Assembly (NCBI RefSeq): GCF_014207445.1
Contig: NZ_JACHEM010000003.1
Coordinates: 62,001 to 126,000 of the forward strand
From: Streptomyces candidus
Lineage (GTDB): Bacteria; Actinomycetota; Actinomycetes; Streptomycetales; Streptomycetaceae
Direction of reading: 5' to 3'
DNA: 64,000 nt
Shown here: positions 38,504-48,540 of the stretch, one piece after another
Position numbering within the stretch: the first letter of the stretch is position 1
How the letters are laid out: every line of letters begins with the position of its first letter
The notes under the pieces: model-generated
The model's database searches: none
Seen by the model: the letters and a program-made list of their open reading frames with translations, nothing else
Told to the model about the DNA's origin: nothing
Position numbers and translations under genes: made by a program

Positions 38504-40075
38504 ATGTCCTTTCCCCTGCTCACCGCGACGGCGGTTCTCCCGGCGGCCGGTGCCATCCTCACCGCCGCCGTGCCGGCCGCCCGTCGCACGGTCGCCAAGT
38601 GGCTCGCGCTGCTGTTCTCGCTCGGCACGCTCGCGCTGGCCGCGATCGTGCTCGTACGGTTCGAACCGGGCGGCGACCGGTACCAGTTGACCGAGTCGCA
38701 CTCCTGGATCAAGGACTTCGGCGTCCGCTACGAACTGGGCGTGGACGGCATCGGGGTGGCGCTGATCGCCCTGACCGCCCTGCTCATCCCGTTCGTGATC
38801 ATGGCCGGCTGGAACGACGCCGACCCCCTGGAGACGCAGTCGAAGCGCTGGCGGCCCACCCAGGGCTTCTTCGCGCTGATCCTGATGGTCGAGGCGATGG
38901 TGATCCTCTCCTTCGAGGCCACCGACGTCTTCCTCTTCTACATCTTCTTCGAAGCCATGCTCATCCCGATGTACTTCCTCATCGGCGGCTTCGGGGACCG
39001 GGCGCACGCGGGCACGGACGAGGCAGCGGCGACCCAGCGGTCGTACGCCGCCGTCAAGTTCCTCCTCTACAACCTGGTCGGCGGCCTGATCATGCTGGCC
39101 GCCGTCATCGGCCTGTACGTCGTCGCCGGGACGTTCTCCCTCTCGGAGATCGCCGAGATGCGCGCGGCCGGAACACTGGAGATGTCGACCAACGTCGAAC
39201 GCCTCCTCTTCCTGGGCTTCTTCTTCGCCTTCGCGGTGAAGGCGCCGCTGTGGCCGCTGCACACCTGGCTGCCCAACGCGATGGGCGAGGCGACCACCCC
39301 GGTTGCCGTCCTCATCACGGCGGTCGTCGACAAGGTCGGCACGTTCGCGATGCTGCGCTTCTGCCTCCAGCTCTTCCCGGAGGCCAGCAAGTGGGCGACG
39401 CCCGTCGTCCTCGTCCTTGCGCTGGTCAGCATCGTGTACGGGGCGCTGCTCGCCGTCGGCCAGCGCGACATCAAGCGGCTCATCGCCTACGCGTCGATCT
39501 CGCACTTCGGGTTCATCATCCTGGGCATCTTCGCGATGACCAGCCAGGGCCAGTCCGGCGCGACGCTCTACATGGTCAACCACGGGCTCTCCACCGCCGC
39601 GCTGATGCTGGTCGCGGGCTTCCTGATCTCCCGGCGCGGCTCACGGCTCATCGCCGACTACGGCGGGGTGCAGAAGGTGGCCCCGCTGCTCGCCGGCACC
39701 TTCCTGATCGGCGGTCTGGCCACCCTGTCGCTGCCGGGACTCGCCCCGTTCGTCAGCGAGTTCCTGGTGCTGGTGGGCGTGTTCGCCGCATACCCGGTGG
39801 TAGGGATCGTCGCCACCACCGGCATCGTGCTCGCCGCGCTGTACGTCCTGGTGCTCTACCAGCGCACCATGACCGGCCCGGTGAAGGCCGAGGTCAGCGG
39901 CATGCCCGACCTCAAGGCCCGGGAACTGGCGGTGGCCGTTCCGCTGATCGTGCTGCTGATCGGGCTCGGCGTCTATCCGAAGCCGCTGACCGACATCGTC
40001 AACCCGGCGATCACCCACACCATGCAGGACGTGAACAAGCAGGACCCCAAGCCTGAAGTGGAGGCCGCGAAGTGA
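38504..40075 (+). CDS. nuoM: NADH-quinone oxidoreductase subunit M
   Basis: 523-residue antiporter-like subunit. FYIFFEAMLIPMYFLIG carries the key Glu; APLWPLHTWLPNAMGEATTP and GQRDIKRLIAYASISHFGFI hold the coupling Lys and His. ATG at 38504, five bases after nuoL, with a weak GAGGGCGG ribosome site. The stop overlaps nuoN. Confidence 0.98.
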   Translation: MSFPLLTATAVLPAAGAILTAAVPAARRTVAKWLALLFSLGTLALAAIVLVRFEPGGDRYQLTESHSWIKDFGVRYELGVDGIGVALIALTALLIPFVIMAGWNDADPLETQSKRWRPTQGFFALILMVEAMVILSFEATDVFLFYIFFEAMLIPMYFLIGGFGDRAHAGTDEAAATQRSYAAVKFLLYNLVGGLIMLAAVIGLYVVAGTFSLSEIAEMRAAGTLEMSTNVERLLFLGFFFAFAVKAPLWPLHTWLPNAMGEATTPVAVLITAVVDKVGTFAMLRFCLQLFPEASKWATPVVLVLALVSIVYGALLAVGQRDIKRLIAYASISHFGFIILGIFAMTSQGQSGATLYMVNHGLSTAALMLVAGFLISRRGSRLIADYGGVQKVAPLLAGTFLIGGLATLSLPGLAPFVSEFLVLVGVFAAYPVVGIVATTGIVLAALYVLVLYQRTMTGPVKAEVSGMPDLKARELAVAVPLIVLLIGLGVYPKPLTDIVNPAITHTMQDVNKQDPKPEVEAAK

Positions 40076-41739
40076 GCGCAACATCTGTCCACACCCTGTG
40101 GACGAGTCTGGCGGCGGCCCCACCCCCGGGCACCCCGGGGGCCACCTTCGACGCACCGACCATCGAGTACGCGCAACTGGCGCCGATCCTGATCGTCGTC
40201 GGCGCGGCCGTGCTCGGGGTGCTGGCGGAAGCCTTCGTACCGCGCAAGGGGCGCTACTACGTCCAGCTGTTCATCGCGGTGGTCGCGATCGCCGCGGCCT
40301 TCGCGGCGATCATCGGCCTCGCCACGAGCGGGTTCGCCACCACGAAGGCGCAGATCGTGGCCGAGGGCGCCATCGCGGTCGACGGCCCGGCACTCTTCCT
40401 CCAGGGGACGATCCTGCTGGCGTCGCTGGTCGCCGTCTTCACCTTCGCCGAGCGGCGGCTCGACCCGGTGTCGCACGGAAACCGCGTCGACTCGTTCGCG
40501 GCGGACGCGGCGGCCGTGCCCGGCAGCGCCGCCGAGAAGGCCGCAGTCAAGGCCGGCTTCGCCACCACCGAGGTCTTCCCGCTCGCGATGTTCGCCGTGG
40601 CGGGGCTCCTCGCCTTCCCGGCGGCGAACGACCTGCTGACCCTCTTCATCGCGCTGGAGGTCTTCTCGCTGCCGCTGTACCTGCTGTGCGCCGTCGCCCG
40701 CCGCAAGCGGCTGATGTCGCAGGAAGCGGCCGTGAAGTACTTCCTGCTCGGCGCGTTCTCCTCCGCGTTCCTGCTGTTCGGCATCGCGCTGCTCTACGGG
40801 TACGCGGGCTCCGTCTCGTACGCGAAGATCGCCGACGTGGTGGACGGCACCGTCCAGCAGATCGACCCGGCGCTCGCCGGCACCATGGGCAACGACGCAC
40901 TGCTGCTCATCGGCATGGCGATGATCCTGATGGGTCTGCTCTTCAAGGTCGGCGCGGTTCCGTTCCACATGTGGACCCCGGACGTCTACCAGGGCGCTCC
41001 GACCCCGGTCACCGGTTTCATGGCGGCGGCCACCAAGGTCGCGGCCTTCGGCGCGCTGCTGCGCCTGCTGTACGTCGTCCTGCCGGGCCTCACCTGGGAC
41101 TGGCGGCCCGTGCTGTGGGGCGTCGCGATCGTCACCATGCTGGGCGGCGCGATCGTCGCCATCACCCAGACCGACATCAAGCGGCTGCTCGCGTACTCCT
41201 CGATCGCGCACGGCGGGTTCATCCTGGCCGGTGTCATCGCGGCCACCCCGGACGGGATCTCGTCCGTCCTCTTCTACCTGCTCGCGTACTCCTTCGTCAC
41301 GATCGGCGCCTTCGCCGTCGTCACGCTGGTGCGGGACGCGGGCGGCGAGGCGACGCACCTGTCGAAGTGGGCCGGGCTGGGGCGGCGCTCCCCGCTGGTC
41401 GCGGCGGTCTTCGCGGTGTTCCTCCTCGCCTTCGCGGGCATTCCGCTGACCTCCGGGTTCTCGGGGAAGTTCGCGGTCTTCAAAGCGGCGGCCGAGGGCG
41501 GGGCCGGGGTGCTGGTCGTGGTCGGTGTGCTGTCGTCGGCCATCGCCGCGTTCTTCTACATCCGGGTGATCGTGCTGATGTTCTTCAGCGAACCGAAGGC
41601 GGACGGCCCCACGGTCGCCGTGCCGTCGGTGCTGACGATGGCGGCGATCGGGGTGGGAGTGGCGGTGACACTGGTGCTCGGCGTCGCGCCGCAGTACTTC
41701 CTGGACCTGGCGGGGCAGGCGGGGACTTTCGTCCGGTAG
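40072..41739 (+). CDS. nuoN: NADH-quinone oxidoreductase subunit N
   Basis: 555-residue third antiporter-like subunit, last gene of the operon. LTLFIALEVFSLPLYLLCA (Glu), VPFHMWTPDVYQGAPTPVTG and ITQTDIKRLLAYSSIAHGGF (Lys/His). GTG at 40072 overlaps nuoM. A hairpin with a T-rich end follows 22 bases after the stop. Confidence 0.98.
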   Translation: MSATSVHTLWTSLAAAPPPGTPGATFDAPTIEYAQLAPILIVVGAAVLGVLAEAFVPRKGRYYVQLFIAVVAIAAAFAAIIGLATSGFATTKAQIVAEGAIAVDGPALFLQGTILLASLVAVFTFAERRLDPVSHGNRVDSFAADAAAVPGSAAEKAAVKAGFATTEVFPLAMFAVAGLLAFPAANDLLTLFIALEVFSLPLYLLCAVARRKRLMSQEAAVKYFLLGAFSSAFLLFGIALLYGYAGSVSYAKIADVVDGTVQQIDPALAGTMGNDALLLIGMAMILMGLLFKVGAVPFHMWTPDVYQGAPTPVTGFMAAATKVAAFGALLRLLYVVLPGLTWDWRPVLWGVAIVTMLGGAIVAITQTDIKRLLAYSSIAHGGFILAGVIAATPDGISSVLFYLLAYSFVTIGAFAVVTLVRDAGGEATHLSKWAGLGRRSPLVAAVFAVFLLAFAGIPLTSGFSGKFAVFKAAAEGGAGVLVVVGVLSSAIAAFFYIRVIVLMFFSEPKADGPTVAVPSVLTMAAIGVGVAVTLVLGVAPQYFLDLAGQAGTFVR

Positions 41740-41761
41740 CCCTTGCTACGCCCGGAATGCG

Positions 41762-41798
41762 GCCGCCCGGCAGCCCCTTCGTGGGGGTGCCGGGCGGC
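41762..41798 (+). terminator. nuo operon terminator
   Basis: Arms 41762-41777 (GCCGCCCGGCAGCCCC) and 41783-41798 pair with one mismatch around TTCGT, followed by GGCTTTT: a near-classic intrinsic terminator 22 bases past nuoN. Confidence 0.88.
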
Positions 41799-41874
41799 GG
41801 CTTTTGGTCCGGGTTGTCGGTGCCGGCCTCTACCGTGGTGGGTGGGCGGCGAATCGGATACGGGGGACAGCGCG

Positions 41875-44181
41875 ATGAACGTGACGGGCGTGACGAGCGG
41901 GATGAGTGGGTCGAGCGGAATGGTGGACGTGGACGGCACGGACGGAACAACCGGTACGCAGACGCCGGGTACGCAGACGCCGGGTACGCAGACGCCGGGC
42001 ACGGCGGCGGGCGGTACGGGGACGGCCGGTCCTGGGACGGCCGACGTGCACGCGGGGGCGGGCGTCGCGGAGAGCGATGCGCTGCGGACGCTGCACCGGG
42101 TCTTCGGGTACGACGCGTTCCGCGGCGAGCAGGCGGAGATCATCGAGCACGTGGTGGCCGGCGGCGACGCGGTCGTGCTCATGCCCACCGGTGCCGGGAA
42201 GTCGCTCTGCTACCAGATCCCGTCCCTGGTCAGGCCCGGCGTGGGCGTCGTGATCTCGCCGCTGATCGCCCTCATGCAGGACCAGGTGGACGCACTGCGG
42301 GCGCTCGGCGTGCGCGCCGGGTTCATGAACTCCACGCAGGACTTCGACGAGCGCCGGACGGTCGAGGCGGAGTTCCTCGCCGGTGAGATCGACCTGCTGT
42401 ACCTCGCGCCGGAGCGGCTGCGGCTGGACTCGACGCTGGGACTGCTGTCGCGCGGGAAGGTCTCCGTCTTCGCCATCGACGAGGCGCACTGCGTGGCGTC
42501 CTGGGGGCACGACTTCCGGCCGGACTACCTGACCCTGTCGGTACTGGGCGAGCGCTGGCCCGACGTGCCGCGGATCGCCCTGACGGCGACGGCCACGGCG
42601 GCCACCCACAAGGAGATCACCCAGCGGCTCGGCATGCCCCGCGCGCGGCACTTCGTCGCCAGCTTCGACCGGCCGAACATCCAGTACCGCATCGTTCCGA
42701 AGGCCGAGCCGAAGAAGCAGCTGCTGGCCTTCCTCAAGGAGGAGCACCCCGGGGACGCGGGCATCGTCTACTGCCTGTCGCGGAAGTCCGTGGACGCCAC
42801 CGCGGAGTTCCTGTGCCGGCAGGGCATCGAGGCCGTGCCGTACCACGCGGGGCTGGACTCCGGGACGCGGGCGCGCAACCAGGCGCGGTTCCTCCGGGAG
42901 GACGGGATGGTGGTGGTCGCGACCATCGCCTTCGGAATGGGCATCGACAAGCCGGACGTACGGTTCGTCGCCCACCTGGACCTGCCGAAGTCCGTGGAGG
43001 GGTACTACCAGGAGACCGGGCGCGCGGGGCGTGACGGGGCGCCGTCGACGGCCTGGATGGCGTACGGGCTCCAGGACGTCGTCCAGCAGCGGAAGATGAT
43101 CCAGAGCGGCGAGGGCGACGAGGCCTTCCGGCGGCGGGCGGCCGCCCACCTGGACGCGATGCTCGCGCTGTGCGAGACCGCCGAGTGCCGGCGGGGGCAG
43201 CTGCTCGCCTACTTCGGGCAGGAGGCGACCGCCGAGAACTGCGGGAACTGCGACACCTGTCTGAACCCCCCGGAGACCATCGACGGGACCGTGCCCGCGC
43301 AGAAGGTGCTGTCGACGGTGTGGCGGCTCAAGCAGGAGCGGCGGCAGAAGTTCGGGGCCGGGCAGATCATCGACATCCTGCTCGGGAAGAAGTCCGCGAA
43401 GGTCATCCAGTTCGACCACGATCAGCTGTCCGTCTTCGGCGTCGGCCAGGACCTCACCGAGGCCGAATGGCGCGGCACGGTACGGCAGTTGCTGGCCCAG
43501 GGGCTGCTGGCCGTCGAGGGCGAGTACGGGACGCTGGTACTGACCGGGGCGAGCGGGGCGGTCCTCGGCGGAGAGCGGGAGATCCGGCTGCGCAAGGAGC
43601 CGAAGCGGGCCGCGGCGGCGCGTGGGGCCGGCGGCTCGCGCGGCGAGCGGAAGCCGAAGGCGGCGGCGGTGGACCTCCCGGCGGAGGTCGTGCCGGTCTT
43701 CGAGGCGCTGCGGGCCTGGCGGACGGACCTGGCCAAGGAGCAGGGGGTTCCGCCGTACGTGATCTTCCACAACGCGACGTTGCAGGAGATCGCGACGGTG
43801 CGGCCCCGGTCGATGGAGGAGCTCGGCCAGGTCGGCGGGCTCGGCGAGAAGAAGCTGGCCACGTACGGCGAGGGCGTCCTGGAGGTCCTCGCGGGGCTCG
43901 GGGAGCCGACCGGGGCACCGGCGTCCGCACAGGCTCCGGGCGGGACGGCGGAGGAGGTGCCGGCGCGGGCTTCGGTCCCGGCCCCGGCGTCGGCATCGGG
44001 CCGGTCATCGGCTGCGGCATCGGCTGCGGTACCGGCCCCTGAACCTGGACGTTCCCCGGCCCCGGCCCCGGCCTCAGCTGCGGTCGCGGCGCCGGCCCGG
44101 GGCGGCGCGCGGGCCGCCGAGCCGGAGTGGGACTGGGATGCGGAGCCGGAGTGGGACATGGAGCCGCCGCCGGAGGACTAG
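41875..44181 (+). CDS. recQ: ATP-dependent DNA helicase RecQ
   Basis: 768-residue superfamily 2 3'-5' helicase for recombination repair. Walker [15 protein letters not shown], Walker B IDEAHC with WGHDFRPDY, aromatic-rich loop, ARRIVAL-type motif [10 protein letters not shown], a zinc-binding region ([16 protein letters not shown] ... CGNCDTC), winged helix, and HRDC domain ~600-680 ([23 protein letters not shown]). A ~55-residue N-terminus holds GTQTP repeats and the last ~100 residues are low-complexity Ala/Pro ending [21 protein letters not shown] at 41875 with GGGGGA upstream; the ATG at 41899 or the core near 42070 are alternative starts. Confidence 0.95.
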   Translation: MNVTGVTSGMSGSSGMVDVDGTDGTTGTQTPGTQTPGTQTPGTAAGGTGTAGPGTADVHAGAGVAESDALRTLHRVFGYDAFRGEQAEIIEHVVAGGDAVVLMPTGAGKSLCYQIPSLVRPGVGVVISPLIALMQDQVDALRALGVRAGFMNSTQDFDERRTVEAEFLAGEIDLLYLAPERLRLDSTLGLLSRGKVSVFAIDEAHCVASWGHDFRPDYLTLSVLGERWPDVPRIALTATATAATHKEITQRLGMPRARHFVASFDRPNIQYRIVPKAEPKKQLLAFLKEEHPGDAGIVYCLSRKSVDATAEFLCRQGIEAVPYHAGLDSGTRARNQARFLREDGMVVVATIAFGMGIDKPDVRFVAHLDLPKSVEGYYQETGRAGRDGAPSTAWMAYGLQDVVQQRKMIQSGEGDEAFRRRAAAHLDAMLALCETAECRRGQLLAYFGQEATAENCGNCDTCLNPPETIDGTVPAQKVLSTVWRLKQERRQKFGAGQIIDILLGKKSAKVIQFDHDQLSVFGVGQDLTEAEWRGTVRQLLAQGLLAVEGEYGTLVLTGASGAVLGGEREIRLRKEPKRAAAARGAGGSRGERKPKAAAVDLPAEVVPVFEALRAWRTDLAKEQGVPPYVIFHNATLQEIATVRPRSMEELGQVGGLGEKKLATYGEGVLEVLAGLGEPTGAPASAQAPGGTAEEVPARASVPAPASASGRSSAAASAAVPAPEPGRSPAPAPASAAVAAPARGGARAAEPEWDWDAEPEWDMEPPPED
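41953..41997 (+). repeat. Three tandem 15-bp repeats in recQ
   Basis: GGTACGCAGACGCCG occurs three times exactly, encoding GTQTP x3 in the disordered N-terminus. Unit length is a multiple of three, so copy-number change keeps the frame. Confidence 0.9.
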
Positions 44182-44500
44182 GCGGGGGCCGGGGCCGGGC
44201 GGGCGCCGTCATCGAGGTTGCTGCGGGTGCGGGTGCGGGTGCGGGTTCCGGTGTCGGCGCGGCTGGTACGGGTCCGGGTGGGGCTGCTGCTGGTGCGTGG
44301 CGCTTGCCGGGTGCGGATGCTGCTGGTGCCGCGGGCGTGAGGGGCGGGGCAGTACTCGTTCGTGGCGGAACGGATGCCTCGGCGGAGTTCCCGCCCCCCG
44401 CAGGGGCTTTCCGGACATTGCGAACTCTTTGGCCCCTGCCGTGTCAGGCGTCCCCCACGTAACGTGTGTGCCAACGACCCGGAAAGCGAGGCAGTACCCC
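44182..44500. other. recQ-fumarylacetoacetase intergenic region
   Basis: 319 bases with no supported gene. 44222-44247 holds tandem GCGGGT/GGGTGC units. A plausible ribosome site GAGG at the end serves the fumarylacetoacetase ATG. No clear promoter or terminator was identified. Confidence 0.45.
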
Positions 44501-45739
44501 ATGCCCGAGCAGTCCACGCCAGCGTCCCCGCTCGACGTCCCCGAGGGCGACCCCTTCGGTCCGCACAACCTCCCTTACGGCGTGTTCTCCACCGCGGACG
44601 CGCCCGAGCGGCGCCGTGTCGGAGTCCGTATCGGCGGCCACGTGCTGGACGCGGGAGCCGCCGCGCTGGCGCTCGGCTCCCCGTACGCCCAGCTCCTCGC
44701 CCAGCCCTCCCTCAACCCGCTGCTCGCGGCGGGCCGCACCGCCTGGCGCGACGTGCGCCGCGCCCTCACCGCCTGGCTCACCAGCCCCGCGCACCGCGAG
44801 GACATAGAGCCGCTGCTGCACCCGCTCGGCGCGGTCACGCTGCACCTGCCGTACGAGGTCGCGGACTACGTCGACTTCTACGCGAGCGAGCACCACGCCA
44901 CGAACGTCGGCAGGATCTTCCGCCCGGACGGCGACGCGCTGACGCCCAACTGGAAGCACCTGCCGATCGGTTACCACGGCCGGTCCGGCACCGTCGTGGT
45001 CTCCGGGACGGACGTGGTGCGCCCCTCCGGCCAGCGCAAGGCGCCCACCGACCCCGCGCCCGTCTTCGGCCCTTCGGTGAAGCTGGACATCGAGGCCGAG
45101 GTCGGCTTCGTCGTCGGCACGCCGTCCGAGCTGGGCAGGCCCGTCGCGCTGGCCGACTTCCGCGACCACGTCTTCGGCCTGTCGCTCCTCAACGACTGGT
45201 CGGCGCGCGACATCCAGGCCTGGGAGTACGTTCCGCTGGGCCCCTTCCTCGGCAAGTCGTTCACCACGTCGGTGTCGGCGTGGGTGACGCCGCTGGAGGC
45301 GTTGGAGGCCGCCCGCGTCGCCCCGCCCGTCAGGGACCTCCCGCTGCTCCCGTACCTGGACGACGCGGACGACGAGGATCCGGGCGGCTTCGACCTGCGC
45401 ATCTCCGTGGCCATCAACGGCCAGGTCGTCGCCGAGCCGCCGTTCGCCGGCATGTACTGGACGGCGGCGCAGCAGCTCGCGCACATGACGGTCAACGGGG
45501 CGTCGCTGCGCACGGGCGACCTGTACGGATCGGGCACCGTCAGCGGTCCCGAGACCGGTCAGCGCGGTTCGCTGCTCGAACTGACCTGGAACGGACGCGA
45601 CCCGATCGAACTCGCCGAGGGCAAGCGGACGTTCTTGGAGGACGGGGACGAAGTCACCCTGACGGCGTGGGCCCCGGGCCCGGACGGCACACGCGTGGGA
45701 CTGGGCGAGGTCACCGGTCGCATCGTGGCGGCGGGCTGA
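44501..45739 (+). CDS. fahA: Fumarylacetoacetase
   Basis: 412-residue metal-dependent hydrolase for the last step of tyrosine/homogentisate catabolism, giving fumarate and acetoacetate. N-terminal SH3-like domain to ~115, then the FAH fold with DFYASEHHATNVGRIFRP, PIGYHGRSGTVVVSGTD, DIEAEVGFVVGTPS and LLNDWSARDIQAWEYVPLGPFLGKSF, which contain the metal ligands and the catalytic His-Glu. Complete and of usual length. ATG at 44501. The other genes of the pathway are not in the window. Confidence 0.96.
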   Translation: MPEQSTPASPLDVPEGDPFGPHNLPYGVFSTADAPERRRVGVRIGGHVLDAGAAALALGSPYAQLLAQPSLNPLLAAGRTAWRDVRRALTAWLTSPAHREDIEPLLHPLGAVTLHLPYEVADYVDFYASEHHATNVGRIFRPDGDALTPNWKHLPIGYHGRSGTVVVSGTDVVRPSGQRKAPTDPAPVFGPSVKLDIEAEVGFVVGTPSELGRPVALADFRDHVFGLSLLNDWSARDIQAWEYVPLGPFLGKSFTTSVSAWVTPLEALEAARVAPPVRDLPLLPYLDDADDEDPGGFDLRISVAINGQVVAEPPFAGMYWTAAQQLAHMTVNGASLRTGDLYGSGTVSGPETGQRGSLLELTWNGRDPIELAEGKRTFLEDGDEVTLTAWAPGPDGTRVGLGEVTGRIVAAG

Positions 45740-45923
45740 CACCGGACCGAGGGGGCGCCGGAACACGTCGGGTACGAAGCGGGCCGGGGCCCGGCACGGT
45801 CGACGATGCGCCGGCCCGTGGGCCGAAATCCGTCGCGGGCAAGGTCGTCGGGGGCTGAAACCCCGGGCGTCGGGGAAGCCTGAAGGGGAGCCCGGGGCCC
45901 TCTCGTTGGAGGCTGACGTTCTG

Positions 45924-46613
45924 ATGCCCGCCGACCCGCCGCACGAGCCGCACCTGTCCCTGCCCGAGGAGTTGCTGCTGCTCGGCCTCCACCCCGAGAA
46001 GGGCGGCGCGCGTGTCAGCCTCCGCTACCTGGAGTACGGGGTGGCGGGCGCCGTCCTCGCGGTCCTGGAGGGGGCGGGCTGCGTGGAGCGGGACCACAGC
46101 AGGGTGCGGGTCCGCACGCCGGTCCCGCCGGCCGCCCTGACCTCCGGGCCGGCGGCCGACCCGGTCGCGGTGCAGCTGCTCGCCGGACTGCCAGGACCGG
46201 GGAAGGGGCGGGACAGCGGCATCCGCACCGCCTCCTTCATCCGGCGCACCCGGCGCGAGGCGACGGGGCTCTACCTGGACCGGCTGGTCGAACGGGGCGT
46301 ACTGCGGCGCGAGTCGAGGCGGGTCCTCGGCCTCTTCCCGCTGATCCGCCACCCGGCCGCAGGACCGGACCGGTCGGCTCCGCTCCACCGTCGGCTGACC
46401 GTGGCGGCGAAGTCCGGTTTCCCCGATCCCCGCGACCGGCTGCTGGCCGCCCTCCTCTCCGCCACCGACCTGGCGAACCGCCATTTCCCCGGCTACGCGG
46501 CCCGCCCCCTGCGGGCGGCGATGCGCGATCTCGCCAAGCGGGAGTGGACTGCCAAGGCGGTCCGCAGCGCGGTGGACGGCGACAAGGCGGCCAGCCACGG
46601 GGGAGGCGGCTGA
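45924..46613 (+). CDS. GPP34 (GOLPH3-like) family protein
   Basis: 229 residues. Starts with the family signature HLSLPEELLLLGLHPEKGG and continues YLEYGVAGAVLAVLEGAG, KGRDSGIRTASFIRRTRREATG, YLDRLVERGVLRRESRRVLGLFP and a C-terminal helical region (RLLAALLSATDLANRHFP). Eukaryotic GOLPH3 binds phosphoinositide on Golgi membranes; the many actinomycete homologues have unknown roles, perhaps membrane-lipid binding. ATG at 45924 with GGAGG eleven bases upstream; a TTG at 45906 is an alternative start. Confidence 0.85.
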   Translation: MPADPPHEPHLSLPEELLLLGLHPEKGGARVSLRYLEYGVAGAVLAVLEGAGCVERDHSRVRVRTPVPPAALTSGPAADPVAVQLLAGLPGPGKGRDSGIRTASFIRRTRREATGLYLDRLVERGVLRRESRRVLGLFPLIRHPAAGPDRSAPLHRRLTVAAKSGFPDPRDRLLAALLSATDLANRHFPGYAARPLRAAMRDLAKREWTAKAVRSAVDGDKAASHGGGG

Positions 46614-46616
46614 GCG

Positions 46617-46641
46617 CCCGCCCCGGATGTCGCCGGGCGGG
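46617..46641. terminator. Short hairpin between GPP34 and epoxide hydrolase genes
   Basis: CCCGCCC (46617-46623) and GGGCGGG (46635-46641) with an 11-base loop, between convergent stops. Weak but well placed. Confidence 0.4.
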
Positions 46642-46675
46642 ACGCCGCACGACCCGCACCGGGTCCGTGCCACTC

Positions 46676-47839
46676 CTACCGCAGCGTCCGGAAGAATTCC
46701 CGGACGTCCTTCGTCAGCAGGTCCGGCTCCTCCAGCGCCGCGAAGTGGCCGCCCCGGTCGGTCACGTCCGTCCACCGTACGATCGTGTTCTCCCGCTCCG
46801 CGTACCGCCGGATGCCCACGTCGTGCGCCAGCACCAGTACGCCCGTCGGAACGCCGGAGTTCTTGTTCGGCTCGCCCCAGGCCTGCTCCTGGGCGTAGCC
46901 CACGTATGCGGCGGACGCGGCCGTTCCGGTCAGCCAGTAGAGCATCACGTTCGTCAGCAGCCGGTCCCGGCCGAGAATGTCCTCGGGGTCGACGGAACGC
47001 GGGTGCGTCCACTCGCGGAACTTGTCCATGATCCAGGCGAGCTGGGCGACCGGCGAGTCGATCAGCCCGTAGCCGAGCGTCTGTGGGCGTGTCGACTGGA
47101 TTGCGAGGTAGCCGAACTCCTCCCGCATGAACGCCTCGATGCGGGCGATCCGGTCCCGCTCCAGCGGACTGAGCGACGCCGACTCCGCCTCCGTGAGCGG
47201 AAGGTCCGGCATCGGACCCGGGTCGCCGTTCACATGGACGCCCACCACGTGCTCGGTGGCCACCCGGCCCAACTCCGGTGACACACTCGCCCCGAGGTCC
47301 CCGCCCTGCGCCCCGTACCTCTCGTATCCCAGCCGGTGCATCAGTTCCGCCCAGGTGCGGGCGATCCGCGCGGTGTCCCAGCCGCTCTCGGCGACCGGGC
47401 CGGAGAAGCCGAAGCCGGGGAGGGAGGGAATGACGACGTGGAAGGCGTCCGCGGGGTCGCCGCCGTGCGCGCGCGGGTCGGTCAACGGGCCGATGACGTC
47501 GAGGAATTCGACGACAGACCCCGGCCAGCCGTGCGTCAGCACCAGCGGCAGCGCGTCCGGCTCGGGCGAGCGGACGTGCAGGAAGTGGATGCGCTGCCCG
47601 TCGATCTCCGTGGTGAACTGCGGGTACTGGTTGAGTTCGCGCTCCGCCGCCCGCCAGTCGTACGTCTCCCGCCAGTACGAGACGAGCCCGCGCAGCCACC
47701 GCGTCGGAGCGCCGGTGTCCCAGCCGTCGCCGGGCAGCGGGGCCGGCCAGCGGATGGCATCCAGCTTCGCGTGCAGGGCGTCCAACTCGTGCTGCGGGAT
47801 GTCGACGCGGAACGGAGTGACCTGCTCGTTTCGGCTCAT
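46676..47839 (-). CDS. Epoxide hydrolase with EHN domain
   Basis: 387-residue alpha/beta hydrolase. N-terminal epoxide-hydrolase lid domain ([37 protein letters not shown]) then [10 protein letters not shown] oxyanion motif, nucleophile Asp in [12 protein letters not shown], a cap with tyrosines, and the catalytic His in [15 protein letters not shown] near the C-terminus. This is the juvenile-hormone/microsomal type common in streptomycetes, usually for detoxification or secondary metabolism. ATG at 47839 follows TAGGTT by exactly six bases (leaderless). Divergent from a broken WYL-type regulator that once may have controlled it. Confidence 0.93.
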   Translation of the reverse strand: MSRNEQVTPFRVDIPQHELDALHAKLDAIRWPAPLPGDGWDTGAPTRWLRGLVSYWRETYDWRAAERELNQYPQFTTEIDGQRIHFLHVRSPEPDALPLVLTHGWPGSVVEFLDVIGPLTDPRAHGGDPADAFHVVIPSLPGFGFSGPVAESGWDTARIARTWAELMHRLGYERYGAQGGDLGASVSPELGRVATEHVVGVHVNGDPGPMPDLPLTEAESASLSPLERDRIARIEAFMREEFGYLAIQSTRPQTLGYGLIDSPVAQLAWIMDKFREWTHPRSVDPEDILGRDRLLTNVMLYWLTGTAASAAYVGYAQEQAWGEPNKNSGVPTGVLVLAHDVGIRRYAERENTIVRWTDVTDRGGHFAALEEPDLLTKDVREFFRTLR

Positions 47840-47845
47840 GAGAAG

Positions 47846-47851
47846 AACCTA
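47846..47851 (-). promoter_or_regulatory. -10 element TAGGTT, leaderless epoxide hydrolase gene
   Basis: TAGGTT on the minus strand with six bases (CTTCTC) before the ATG at 47839 and no Shine-Dalgarno. Confidence 0.5.
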
Positions 47852-47902
47852 GGCGGCACCTGGGACACCTTTGGTCCTAGCCGGCTGCCGGATTCCACGG
47901 TC

Positions 47903-48427
47903 ATGCCGGAAACCTCCGCACGCCTCCTGAGACTGCTCTCCCTCCTCCAGACCCCGCGCGACTGGCCGGGCTCCGCGCTCGCCGAACGCCTCGGCGTCGA
48001 CGTCCGGACCGTCCGCCGCGACATCGACAAGCTGCGCTGCCGCACTTTCCGCCTCGACCGGCTGCGCACCCGCGTCCCGGCCGGCCCGCGCTTCGCCCCG
48101 CGCGAGCTGACCGTCGAGAAGGTGGCCTCCCGAACCTCGCAGGGCGTGTCCACGGCCGCGTACCGCTACCGGGCCCGGGCGTCCTGCGGGTGCCGATGGA
48201 GCGGGCCGCCGCCGTGATCCCGCCCACCGTGGGAACGCTGGAGGACATCGACGGACGGTCCTGCATCCTGCGCGCCGGGTCGGACTCCCTCGACGAACTC
48301 GTCCTCCACCTGTGGCCTGTTCGGATCCCGCTTCGAGGTGCACGAGCCCCCGGAGCTGGTGCGCCGGGTCGGGGAACTCGCCGCGCTGCTCGCGGCGGCC
48401 ACGTCGGTGGGCACCGCCATCGCGTAG
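47903..48427 (+). pseudogene. YafY-type HTH/WYL regulator, deleted and frameshifted
   Basis: The ATG at 47903 opens an intact HTH_11 domain (SARLLRLLSLLQTPRDWPG, LAERLGVDVRTVRRDIDKLR), then jumps straight to a late WYL-domain piece (FRLDRLRTRVPAGPRF, AYRYRARA), skipping ~100 residues. A further frame change near 48185-48190 leads to PMERAAAVIPPTVGTLEDID and another near 48310 to FEVHEPPELVRRVGELAALL, ending at TAG 48425-48427. At least one internal deletion and two frameshifts are needed, so no functional regulator is made. Likely former regulator of the divergent epoxide hydrolase. Confidence 0.8.
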
Positions 48428-48432
48428 TGGCC

Positions 48433-48540
48433 TCAGGCGGTGAGGACGCCGTCCCACAGGGCGGCGCGGTACGAACCGAGGATGCGGTCCGCGAGCCAGC
48501 CGCCCGCCACGGACACCAGACAGACGAGCGTGCCGTACGC
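48433..48540 (-). pseudogene. Fragment of a POT-family peptide transporter
   Basis: The minus strand reads AYGTLVCLVSVAGGWLADR followed by ILGSYRAALWDGVL and a stop. The GGWLADRxLG core is the signature of proton-dependent oligopeptide (POT/PTR) transporters, normally in the second helix-loop of a ~480-residue protein. Only ~36 residues survive, with stops on both sides. Confidence 0.65.

Noticed and set aside
36552..41739. Mrp-type Na+/H+ antiporter operon
   Set aside because: The antiporter-like proteins are NuoL, NuoM and NuoN in an unbroken nuoA-N order with overlapping genes, so they are complex I subunits.
44222..44260. Possible CRISPR-like repeat array
   Set aside because: The units are 6-7 bases, contiguous and without unique spacers; this is a GC microsatellite. 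No cas gene is present.
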